The translations under genes were made by a program, and so were the position numbers. DNA of 52,451 nt. Origin: Bacteroidales bacterium (GTDB taxonomy: Bacteria > Bacteroidota > Bacteroidia > Bacteroidales > UBA932). The notes under the pieces were generated by a model. It did not search any database, had not been told where the DNA came from, and saw only the letters and a list, made by a program, of their open reading frames with translations. How positions within the stretch are numbered: position 1 is the first letter of the stretch; every line of letters begins with the position of its first letter. The stretch spans positions 1-52,451 of the forward strand of contig JAFYEM010000037.1 in NCBI GenBank assembly GCA_017544265.1. The letters run 5' to 3'. Shown here one piece after another: positions 34,154-41,602 of this stretch.

Positions 34154-35613
34154 ATGAAGGCATTTGTTCCAGCACTTATACTGCTCAGTCTGCTGTCGGC
34201 CCCGGCCCCTGCGCAGACACTCCAGAAGGCGCTCGACGCCGCTTCGAAAAGCCGTGCGCTGAAAAACGCCAACTGGGGCTTTTTCGCCGTGGATTCCCTC
34301 GGCCGGACCATCGCCTCCCGCAATCCCTCGGCCCGGCTGATCCCGGCATCGAACCAGAAACTCGTGACAACCGGCACCGCCCTCGTAGCCCTCGGCGGCG
34401 ACTTCACCTTCCCCACCGAAATCCAATACAGCGGCACAATTACCGACGGCGTGCTGGACGGGAATGTCTATATAGTCGGCGGCGGCGACCCGACTACGGC
34501 GGCGCGAGATTCCATCGCCATGAAGAAAGAATCCCTTTTTTGGAAATGGAAATCCATGCTCCGTTCGGCCGGAATCAATGCAATCAACGGACGCATAATC
34601 GCCGACGGGACCGCCTATGAGGGCTATCCGGAAGACGGATCCTGGAACTGGGAAGACATAGGAACATATTATGGCACAGGCGCTTACGCCATCAATTACT
34701 ATGGCAATTCCCAGGATTATTACGTTTCTGCAGGCGCCCTCGGGGAGAGCGTGAACGTGACGGTGTCAGGCCCCCTCACCCCCTGGATGCATTTTGTGAA
34801 CAGGGGAATCACCGGCCCCGCCGGCAGCGGGAACAGCCTCTATCTTTTCACTACCGACCTCGCCCCCGAGAGCGAACTCCGCGGGTCCTTCGCCATAGAC
34901 CGAAAGCCCAAAACCGAGCACTTCGCCAACAAGTATCCCGAACTGACCTGTGCCTACGCCTTCTACCGCAATCTTCTGGACACAGGCTGGATAGTCCGCG
35001 GATACGGCTATATAGACAGGGACGGAAACGTGTCGGACATTGCGACAAAGGAGCCTCTCGCATCGGCAGAACGCCGGCTTGCCGGGACCACGCGTTCGGC
35101 CCGCCTTGCGGATATCGTCCGTTCGGCCAACGTCCGCAGCGACAACCTCTATGCTGATGCGATTTTCCGCCGAATGGGTGAAGAAGCCTGCGGGGTATGC
35201 GTGCCCGACAGCTGCAGGGCGGCACTTTCCGACGTTCTTTCCGCGCTTGGAGTCGGAAGCGGAGCGGTAATTGTCGATGGCAGCGGGCTTTCCCGGAAAA
35301 ACGCCCTTTCGCCGCAGTGGATGGTATCTTTTTTAAGGTCTATGGCCTCCTCGAAGGCCTCCGCCGATTTATCGCCTCGCTGCCTTCACCCGGCGAAGGG
35401 ACCCTGGTCGGAGTGCTGAAAGATGTCCCCGGAGCAGGACGCATCCGCATGAAGAGCGGCTCCATGGAAGGAGTGCTCTGCTACAGCGGCTATGTGCTTT
35501 CTGCTGACGGAGCTTCGGTCAAAACGACCTTTTCCATTATGGTCAACGGCGCTTCCGCAAAATATTCTGAAATTCGCGCCGCGCTTTTGCCTGTCCTTTC
35601 GGCTATGCTGTAG
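34154..35613 (+). pseudogene. dacB: D-alanyl-D-alanine carboxypeptidase/endopeptidase PBP4 split by a -1 frameshift
   Basis: Read through, a 486-residue-scale PBP4 (S13). Signal peptide MKAFVPALILLSLLSAPAPA, SxxK in SNQK (66-69), SxN in SDN (329-331), and KSG at 35452-35460 in RMKSGSMEG. The frame 34154-35419 ends before KSG; the frame holding KSG (35197-35613) is -1 to it. The homologous helix fits frame 1 to about 35368 and the -1 frame after, consistent with one lost T at 35368-35370. Yet an in-frame T TTT TTA (35329-35335), 8-nt spacer and GGCCT/AGGCC hairpin (35344-35359) resembles a programmed -1 site. So either broken, an assembly error, or recoded. ATG at 34154 preferred to the TTG at 34139. 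Confidence 0.8.
35329..35359 (+). promoter_or_regulatory. Candidate -1 ribosomal frameshift signal in dacB
   Basis: The codons TCT TTT TTA at 35327-35335 contain the slippery heptamer T TTT TTA in the zero frame. Eight nt later a 5-bp stem (GGCCT 35344-35348, AGGCC 35355-35359) with a six-base loop could act as stimulator. A -1 shift here leads directly into the frame with the KSG motif. Confidence 0.4.
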
Positions 35614-35637
35614 AACACGCGGGGACGGAAAATTTCA

Positions 35638-36732
35638 TTAGGGCAGGCTGGCGAGGGCTATTGCAGTCATGGCCTCGACTATTACCGGAGTGCGAAGGGC
35701 AAAACAGCAGTCGTGGCGCCCGGGAATGCCGGCCTTGGCAATGCTGGAAGTGGGTTTGAAAGCTACGCGGAACACCAGGGGATTGCCGTTGGTAATGCCT
35801 CCGTTGACTCCTCCCGCATGGTTTGTAAGCGGAATCAGAGGTTTGCGGTGACGCCCGCAGCATCCTCCCTCATGATGGCCCTCGCCTCCGTGGCAGCACT
35901 CGTGGCCGTCCTCATGTCCTCCGTGGCAGCATTCATGCTCTCCTTCTTCTTCGTGATGGCAGCACTCGTGGCCTTCTTCGTGTTCGCCGTGGCAGCACTT
36001 GTGCTCCCCCTCTTCCGGATAGGGATCGTTGTGCTCGGAACCTTTCATTGCAGCAGCTGCGAAACCATCCCCGAACTCTATTCCCCGGACTCCCGGAATG
36101 GAGAAAACAGCATGCGATACCGTGGATTCCACGCTGTTCCAGAAAGGCTCGCCGAGACCTATCGGAAGGCCCTCGGTGACACAGGTTACTATTCCCCCGA
36201 GAGAATCGCCCTCTTCCATCGCCTTGCCAAGGACCTCGCTCCATTTGGAACTGTCCTTTTCTCCGCCGATTTCGGTAAGTGTGGCGCGGATGCTGGCGAA
36301 ATAGAGCATTTTCTTGGCCACTACCCCGGCAGCCACTATCGGAAGCGTCATCCGTCCTGAAAAATGGCCTCCTCCACGCGGGTCGTTGAAACCGCCGGAT
36401 TTGATTTTTGCAGTGTAATCCGCATGCCCCGGACGGGGATTCTCCGCGAAGGAGGCATACTCCCCCGAACGGGTGTTCTCGTTTTGAAAGAGGATGGTCA
36501 GCGGCGCGCCCGTGGTGAATCCGTTATAGACCCCGCTGACAATCGACGCTTTGTCCGTCTCCTGCCTCGGCGTGGTGCCTTTCGCGCCCGGGCGGCGGCG
36601 CATCAAATCCTCGGAGAAATCTTCTTCCGAGAGAGGAATTCCGGGGAAAACCCCGTCCAGAGTCACTCCTATGAGGCTTCCGTGCGACTCGCCGAAAATC
36701 TCGACCTTGAAATTATTGCCGAATACGTTCAT
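35638..36732 (-). CDS. aroC: Chorismate synthase with a Cys/His-rich repeat insertion
   Basis: 364 residues. All core motifs: FGESHG (13-18), RRRPG...TTPRQETDK, SGVYNGFTTGAPL, DPRGGGHFSGR (117-127), GIEFGDGF, GSEHNDP (231-237), NHAGGVNGGITNGNPL (304-319). It uses reduced FMN to turn EPSP into chorismate, the last shikimate step. Between GSEHNDP and NHAGG lies an insert (about 239-298) with 14 His and 10 Cys in residues 244-295, and CCH cores at 246, 257, 268, 279 plus CC at 291. It is in frame and the C-terminus is intact, so the protein looks functional. Bound metal, heme or redox role is unknown. Promoter at 36785-36792; the gene converges on dacB with a 24-bp gap. Confidence 0.95.
   Translation of the reverse strand: MNVFGNNFKVEIFGESHGSLIGVTLDGVFPGIPLSEEDFSEDLMRRRPGAKGTTPRQETDKASIVSGVYNGFTTGAPLTILFQNENTRSGEYASFAENPRPGHADYTAKIKSGGFNDPRGGGHFSGRMTLPIVAAGVVAKKMLYFASIRATLTEIGGEKDSSKWSEVLGKAMEEGDSLGGIVTCVTEGLPIGLGEPFWNSVESTVSHAVFSIPGVRGIEFGDGFAAAAMKGSEHNDPYPEEGEHKCCHGEHEEGHECCHHEEEGEHECCHGGHEDGHECCHGGEGHHEGGCCGRHRKPLIPLTNHAGGVNGGITNGNPLVFRVAFKPTSSIAKAGIPGRHDCCFALRTPVIVEAMTAIALASLP
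35853..36009 (-). repeat. 33-bp tandem repeat inside aroC coding the 11-residue CCH units
   Basis: The sequence TGGCAGCA recurs at 35891, 35924, 35957 and 35990, exactly 33 bp apart, with a diverged fifth copy 36 bp further on near 35855. On the coding strand each copy encodes Cys-Cys-His plus an acidic/His linker. The period is a multiple of three, so expansion or contraction by slippage keeps the frame. Confidence 0.85.
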
Positions 36733-36784
36733 GTTTCTGTATCAAGCCTGCGCTTGGTTTCTTTCAGGCAGACAAAGTAACTGA

Positions 36785-36792
36785 CAAAGATA
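36785..36792 (-). promoter_or_regulatory. -7 box of aroC
   Basis: TATCTTTG on the minus strand, 52 nt upstream of the aroC ATG, matches TAnnTTTG. Confidence 0.55.
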
Positions 36793-36794
36793 TA

Positions 36795-36834
36795 AAATGT
36801 TTCAGTAATTTCCTGAAACAATCCTGAAACATTT
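36795..36834 (-). promoter_or_regulatory. Repeat cluster upstream of aroC, possible operator
   Basis: An 11-bp inverted repeat (AAATGTTTCAG at 36795-36805, CTGAAACATTT at 36824-36834) encloses a direct repeat TCCTGAAACA (36811-36820 and 36822-36831). It sits immediately upstream of the -7 box, where the -33 element would be. The arrangement suggests binding of a dimeric regulator, though no such protein is identified. Confidence 0.4.
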
Positions 36835-36913
36835 CTGTCTTTCTATGTCTTTCTGTGCCTTTTTTGAATCTGACAGAAATGCCATTATATGGCACCCTAA
36901 AGCGTATTAAACA

Positions 36914-36940
36914 GAAAAAGGATGCCACAGAATGACATCC
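36914..36940 (-). terminator. Intrinsic terminator after tRNA-Leu(CAA)
   Basis: An 8-bp stem with one G-U pair (36920-36927 with 36933-36940), loop of five, followed on the minus strand by TTTTTC. It begins 4 nt after the tRNA. Confidence 0.75.
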
Positions 36941-36944
36941 TTCG

Positions 36945-37029
36945 TGCCCAGAGCGGGAATCGAACCCGCACGTCTTTAAGGGACACTGGATTTTGAGTCC
37001 AGCGCGTCTACCAATTCCGCCATCCGGGC
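36945..37029 (-). tRNA. tRNA-Leu, anticodon CAA
   Basis: 85 nt, class II with a long variable arm. Acceptor GCCCGGA pairs with TCTGGGC (one G-U), discriminator A, anticodon loop CTCAAAA (anticodon CAA), T-loop GGTTCGATT. It reads UUG. CCA is not encoded. Flanked by a consensus promoter and a terminator, so it is a complete independent unit. Confidence 0.95.
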
Positions 37030-37048
37030 TGGTTTGCTGGCAGGGGTG

Positions 37049-37079
37049 CAAAGTTATGCTAAAATACGCAATTCACAAA
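37049..37079 (-). promoter_or_regulatory. Promoter of tRNA-Leu(CAA)
   Basis: On the minus strand TTTG (37079-37076), a 19-bp spacer and TAACTTTG (37056-37049) match the full Bacteroidota promoter. Confidence 0.8.
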
Positions 37080-37137
37080 ATTTTTGTCTCTGCGGCGGCG
37101 ATGTGCTGTTGCAACCGAAAGTGTGTTATTGCCGGTA

Positions 37138-38529
37138 TTAAAGGCGGGAATAAAACTTCAGTCCGTCAAGCTTGTCCCATTCGCCGCGGGTGAAATCGGG
37201 CATTACGACTGGCTTGGAGCCGTGGGTGATGGAAACCTCCGTGAGTTCCACGAGAGAGCTCCACTCCGCCGCGTCATAGACGTCCTGGTCGAGCGGAAGG
37301 CCGTTATGGAGACAATAAATCAGGCGGTAGTCCATGATGAAGTCCATCCCGCCGTGCCCGCCGACCTTGCGGGCAAGCCCCTCTATCTCCCTGGCAATAG
37401 GATGTTTGAAGGCGGTGAGGATGGAATCCCTCTTCTCGTCGCTCATATACTTCTCGGCATTCAGGTCGTCTGAAGAAAGTATCTCCGCGGCATCGCTCCC
37501 GAGAGCCAGGCCCGGGGAGGGGTATTTATTGGCATAGCCATTTGTCCCGACAATCTGGTACATTCTGTTGTAGGGGCGCGGGGTCACGACGTCGTGCTCG
37601 ACGAGGATGGTCTTGCCGTTATGGGTGCGGATCATGGTCGAAGTAAGGTCGCCGTTTTCATATTTCACGGCGCCCTTGCCGTAGCGCTCGTCGGCCTTGG
37701 CTTGGCCGGCGAAGGCCCCGGTATCCATCGACACCAGTTCCTCCATGCGGTCGCCGCGGTGGATGCCCAGCACCTGGCAGACGGGGCCGATGCCGTGGGT
37801 CGGGTACACGTCGCCGTGGTGATCCTTGTTGTAGGTCATGCGCCAGTCGCCCTGGTAGTTGTCCCACCAGGGATCGAGGTTGTGGTGATAGGACCCCTCA
37901 ACGTGGACGACATCCCCGAATAGTCCCTGCTGTGCCATGTTCAGGCAAGTGAGTTCGAAAAAGTCGTAGCAGCAGTTCTCCAGCATCATACAGTGCCTGC
38001 GGGTCCTCTCGGAGGTGTTCACGAGCGCCCAGCACTCTTCAATGCTGGTCGCGGCGGGTACTTCGACGGCAACGTGCTTGCCGTGCTCCATGGCATATAC
38101 GGCCATCGTCGTGTGCAGCTGCCAGGGAACTGCAAGATAGACAAGGTCAATGTCGTTCAACGCGCAGAGCTCCTTCCAGCCGTCCTCGCCGGTGAACTCG
38201 TGGATTGCCCGCGGAGCACCGCGCTTGACAAGGCTTTTCTGGGCCCGTTCGATTCTCTCGGGCATGAGGTCGCAGAGCGCCCTGATGGAGGCGTGCTCGA
38301 TATAGGCCATACGCTTCGGAACGTCCTTGCCGCGGTCTCCAAGGCCGATGACGCCGATGCGGACCGTGTCGATCGGATCGCAGGCGAAGCCGAGCATACT
38401 CTGCTGTCCGGAGGGCCTCGGCGGAGTATTGTACACTATCCTGCCGTCTCTGATTTTGTAGCCGTAATCGCTTGTGCAGGCACAAATGCCAAGTGTGAGT
38501 GCCGCCAGAAGGAGAATTCTCTTTATCAT
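37138..38529 (-). CDS. GH109-type alpha-N-acetylgalactosaminidase (Gfo/Idh/MocA fold), lipoprotein
   Basis: 463 residues. Lipoprotein signal (MIKRILLLAALTLGICAC), then NAD-binding Rossmann motif GVIGLGDRG (about 59-67), AVEVPAATSIEECW, YPTHGIGPVCQVLGIHRGDRM (catalytic-region His), and VGGHGGMDFIMDYRL, all typical of GH109. These enzymes use bound NAD+ in an oxidation-elimination mechanism to cleave alpha-GalNAc, for instance from mucin or blood-group A glycans. It overlaps the NagX-like gene (ATGA), so the two are made together. The specificity is by family inference. Confidence 0.9.
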   Translation of the reverse strand: MIKRILLLAALTLGICACTSDYGYKIRDGRIVYNTPPRPSGQQSMLGFACDPIDTVRIGVIGLGDRGKDVPKRMAYIEHASIRALCDLMPERIERAQKSLVKRGAPRAIHEFTGEDGWKELCALNDIDLVYLAVPWQLHTTMAVYAMEHGKHVAVEVPAATSIEECWALVNTSERTRRHCMMLENCCYDFFELTCLNMAQQGLFGDVVHVEGSYHHNLDPWWDNYQGDWRMTYNKDHHGDVYPTHGIGPVCQVLGIHRGDRMEELVSMDTGAFAGQAKADERYGKGAVKYENGDLTSTMIRTHNGKTILVEHDVVTPRPYNRMYQIVGTNGYANKYPSPGLALGSDAAEILSSDDLNAEKYMSDEKRDSILTAFKHPIAREIEGLARKVGGHGGMDFIMDYRLIYCLHNGLPLDQDVYDAAEWSSLVELTEVSITHGSKPVVMPDFTRGEWDKLDGLKFYSRL

Positions 38530-39632
38530 ACTTTGAGGAATAGCTTGTTTTTGTACATGAGAGCGAGTATGCCGAAAAGTATCGCCGCGTTGGAGAAAGC
38601 GATGATGACAGGGTAGCAGCCAAGGCCGCTGAATCCGTGGAGCAGGGACTCCGACACTGAGGTGAAACTGACGACTTCGCCGATGAAGTAGGCCGTGATG
38701 GCGTTCATCCCGTATATCTTAAGCCAGTCTGCGCCTTTGTGATGTCCGCGGACATCCACGATATAATATGTGAAAGCCGTCAGCAGGAAGCATATCCCGC
38801 CGGAGTACAGAGTCATGCTGCTGCTCCATATCTTCTTGATAATAGGGAAGATGGGAGATATGGCAAGGCCTGCGCCGACAAGGGCTGCGCCCGATAGCGC
38901 GAGCAGCAGCGCCCGCCGCGCCGGAGTATGCCGTCCGCTCTTCAACAACTGCCCGGCAAAGCAGCCGAGAAGCACCGTCACGGCGAAGTTGAGGCTGGAA
39001 AGTATCCAGGTGTACTGGTAGCTCTTGCCGAAACGCCAGCTTCCGTCGAGGGCCCAGCGGACGCCGTCGCGGTGGGACCCCAGCACTGCTTTATCCACCA
39101 CCATGGCGATATTGTCCTGAGGGTCGAGATTCATTCCCGTGCAGGCGAAGGCAATCCAGTAGGCGGCGAAAAGGACGACCCCGGCCACAATCTGCCACCG
39201 CGGTTTAAGGTACACGAAAAGCAGCGCCGTGACAACATAGCCGACGGCTATGGCCTGCAGCGTGTTGGCGTATGGGTGGAAATCCTTCCAGCTGAATTCC
39301 AGCAGGTTCCCCTGCACTATCCATCCAAGGAGAAACAGCAGGAAGAAGCGCCTAAGCAGTTTAAGGTAAAATTTCCCATCCGGCCTGGCGCGTCCGTCCC
39401 TGTAGGCGGCCATCGAAAATGGAATCGTGATTCCGGACATAAACAGGAACAGCGGCATAATGATATCCCAAAGCACGAAGCCCTCCCAGCTCACGTGTTC
39501 GATCTGGCGGGCAAGCCAGGCCGTCCCGTCCGGGTATAGTCTGCAGATGCTTTTCATTACAGGCCCCAAGGCAAGCAGCAGGAACATATCTGCCCCTCGC
39601 AGGATGTCAAGTGATGCCAGTCTTTCTTTCAT
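38526..39632 (-). CDS. NagX/DUF5009-like membrane acyltransferase
   Basis: 368 residues with about ten membrane helices. It begins MKERLASLDILRGADM, the family's SLDxLRG signature, with a catalytic-site-like His in helical loops (e.g. IEHVSWEGFVLWDIIMPLFLF). Relatives include heparan alpha-glucosaminide N-acetyltransferase (HGSNAT) and bacterial NagX, which handle amino sugars at the inner membrane. The start at 39632 follows a -7 box by 6 nt; the upstream extension of the frame crosses that box and is rejected. The pairing with GH109 suggests amino-sugar handling. Confidence 0.85.
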   Translation of the reverse strand: MKERLASLDILRGADMFLLLALGPVMKSICRLYPDGTAWLARQIEHVSWEGFVLWDIIMPLFLFMSGITIPFSMAAYRDGRARPDGKFYLKLLRRFFLLFLLGWIVQGNLLEFSWKDFHPYANTLQAIAVGYVVTALLFVYLKPRWQIVAGVVLFAAYWIAFACTGMNLDPQDNIAMVVDKAVLGSHRDGVRWALDGSWRFGKSYQYTWILSSLNFAVTVLLGCFAGQLLKSGRHTPARRALLLALSGAALVGAGLAISPIFPIIKKIWSSSMTLYSGGICFLLTAFTYYIVDVRGHHKGADWLKIYGMNAITAYFIGEVVSFTSVSESLLHGFSGLGCYPVIIAFSNAAILFGILALMYKNKLFLKV

Positions 39633-39638
39633 ACAGCG

Positions 39639-39646
39639 CAAATATA
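39639..39646 (-). promoter_or_regulatory. -7 box of the NagX-GH109 operon
   Basis: TATATTTG on the minus strand, 6 nt before the ATG at 39632, so the leader would be only a few nucleotides. Confidence 0.6.
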
Positions 39647-39789
39647 CATAAAATCTGCCAGTCGTCCCGTCGCTTATTCTGAAAACTAAAATACTCTCAT
39701 TCTGCCAAAGTTTTGTTTGCACTATTGTTTGCCGCCCTGCGATAGGAGCCAGACGTACATCCCTTCAATCAAAAGGTTCAAGAACAGAA

Positions 39790-39827
39790 CGGTTACGGGG
39801 CCTGGGTCCAATACTAATCCGTAACCG
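39790..39827 (-). terminator. Stem-loop at the 3' end of the FISUMP gene
   Basis: A 9-bp inverted repeat (CGGTTACGG 39790-39798, CCGTAACCG 39819-39827) encloses 20 nt and spans the stop codon. On the minus strand it is followed by TTCTGTTCTTG, only moderately U-rich, so termination is plausible but not certain. Confidence 0.4.
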
Positions 39828-40515
39828 GGCGGACAGAGAACCCGTGGTAACGAATGGAGTTGCACCGGCACACGATTTTTGATCTTTCGTATGAATTGAA
39901 ATACACGCGCCAAGCGTTGTAGGGGAAGCCCGTATCAAGGGAAGAAGACCAGTAGTACCCGCCGTTTTCGTCACCACTGAGTGATCTGCCTTCGCGATAT
40001 CCTGCGCAGGGGAGGAAGATGCTGTTGCCGTTAGACTTTCCTGTAACCTTGTATCCAACCACCCCGTTTTGGGTTGTCGCAGTCCACGTGCATTCGGTCC
40101 GCAGTTCTGTCCACTCTGCATCTGTCGGGATGCGCCAGCTGCCGCCAAGCTTCACTCGGGCAACATCATCCGCTTCGTCAAGAACCGTCTTATTGTCAAC
40201 GATGCCATATTTGCTGTCGGTGTTATATTTATTTAGAGAAGTATGGCTGTCGTCGGACCACTTGTAAGAAGACCATTTGTAACCATCGTCCTTGCCGTCT
40301 TTCCAAGTCACCGGTTCCAGACTTTCGTAATACGGCTCTGTTTCGCCCCAGGCGTAATAATCCCCATATCCCTCCGGCTTAGATGCGCCAAGGTTACAAG
40401 TCGCCCATTTTACAGATACGCCCAAATCGACATACTCCGGTTTAGGACCATCATTCTCTGCGCGCATCGTCAATGCCATCAGGCACATCGTGCAAATAAA
40501 TAATAATTTTTTCAT
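39814..40515 (-). CDS. Secreted FISUMP-domain protein
   Basis: 233 residues. Signal peptide (MKKLLFICTMCLMALTMRA), then the FISUMP (Fibrobacter succinogenes major paralogous) domain nearly from end to end: PEYVDLGVSVKWATCNLGA, GDYYAWGETEP, SWRIPTDAEWTELRTECTW, NGNSIFLPCAGYREG, YYWSSS and the terminal HGFSVRPV. The domain is common in exported proteins of gut and rumen Bacteroidota and Fibrobacter; its role is not established. Composition is more AT-rich than the neighbours. Promoter at 40557-40564. Confidence 0.93.
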   Translation of the reverse strand: MKKLLFICTMCLMALTMRAENDGPKPEYVDLGVSVKWATCNLGASKPEGYGDYYAWGETEPYYESLEPVTWKDGKDDGYKWSSYKWSDDSHTSLNKYNTDSKYGIVDNKTVLDEADDVARVKLGGSWRIPTDAEWTELRTECTWTATTQNGVVGYKVTGKSNGNSIFLPCAGYREGRSLSGDENGGYYWSSSLDTGFPYNAWRVYFNSYERSKIVCRCNSIRYHGFSVRPVTD

Positions 40516-40556
40516 AATTTTTATGTTTGATGTCTATGTTTCTTTCACTCTGACTA

Positions 40557-40564
40557 CAAATATA
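40557..40564 (-). promoter_or_regulatory. -7 box of the FISUMP gene
   Basis: TATATTTG on the minus strand, 41 nt before the ATG at 40515. Confidence 0.55.
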
Positions 40565-40750
40565 ATATTATTCTCTTAACGATGAAATTCCGCCACCGGC
40601 CGAAGAAGCGGTCATAGACTATTCAAAGTCCCTATTATGTATTCTCGGGCGAAGTCGTTATCTTTGAAGGAGTTCTTTGTGTCTATGGTATTGGAATAGT
40701 GATTTTTTTCGTATATTCGCAACGGAAGAAACTATAGATAAATGATGATA

Positions 40751-41521
40751 ATGAAAAAACTTCTGCTTATCGCCGCAACGGCAGCGCTGTTTTCGATGGT
40801 TTCATGTAAACCCGAACATCACTACTACAAGGGTTATTCTTATAAGATTGAGTATAACAGCCTTGTATCATACCGGGTAATGGATGAATACAACGATGTC
40901 TATGCCGAGTTATGCGCCGCCGCTAATTATAAACCCGGACAGCCCTACAATAATGCCCCCTCTCCATCCGACGAAGCCCGCAAGGCCGCCTGTAAGGCTG
41001 TTCAGGACAAGTATGCAAACAAGGAGATGCGCAGCCCTTACATGTTATTCAACCTCTATAAACTCACTTCTGATTCTTCTCCTGACGGCGGTGACACTTC
41101 AGAACTCATAGGCACATATTATTTTGGCGACGCCCTGAAAAAGAAGTATGTATTTATCAAGTACACTTCCAACTATGACGAAGCGTATGCCGGTTTCAAA
41201 CAGGCGATAGACAGGGAAACCCAACATGATCTGTATGTAGAATGCGGACAGACTTATGTTGCAATCAAGCAGGCTTGGGCAGACTGGCTGGACAAACCCG
41301 AGAATGGATCCCCTGCCATCACCGCGTTTGCATGGAAGGACTCAAAGGAGAACACAGACTGGCTTATTGAAGGCTGCAACATCATCTATGATAACAATAA
41401 GGACCGCAAACACCCTACTGACCTCACATACACCTTAACCAAGACCGACTTCTTCGACGAAAACGAGAAATCGGTTATCTGGGAGAAGACCTTCGAGGCC
41501 AACATGGGCGATCCGGAATAA
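40751..41521 (+). CDS. Lipoprotein of unknown function
   Basis: 256 residues from the ATG at 40751, which gives MKKLLLIAATAALFSMVSC, a strong lipoprotein signal; ATGs at 40742 and 40745 only lengthen it by three or two residues. The mature part is rich in Tyr, Asn and Lys with paired helices; no motif is recognised. A near-consensus box TATATTCG lies at 40711-40718. The segment is AT-rich like the adjacent FISUMP gene, so both may share an origin. Confidence 0.75.
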   Translation: MKKLLLIAATAALFSMVSCKPEHHYYKGYSYKIEYNSLVSYRVMDEYNDVYAELCAAANYKPGQPYNNAPSPSDEARKAACKAVQDKYANKEMRSPYMLFNLYKLTSDSSPDGGDTSELIGTYYFGDALKKKYVFIKYTSNYDEAYAGFKQAIDRETQHDLYVECGQTYVAIKQAWADWLDKPENGSPAITAFAWKDSKENTDWLIEGCNIIYDNNKDRKHPTDLTYTLTKTDFFDENEKSVIWEKTFEANMGDPE

Positions 41522-41602
41522 TTACGAGTCTTAGAGGTATTAAGACGACTACTGGCAGGACGGATTAGCGGCCATTTGAACAAAGTATAAACGCAAACAG
41601 CA

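Noticed and set aside
35853-36009. Regular 33-bp repeats looking like a CRISPR array
   Set aside because: Units are contiguous and code for the CCH repeats of AroC; no unique spacers, no cas genes.
39633-39722. 30-codon N-terminal extension of the NagX-like protein
   Set aside because: It would include the -7 box at 39639-39646, and the family begins at MKERLASLDILRG.
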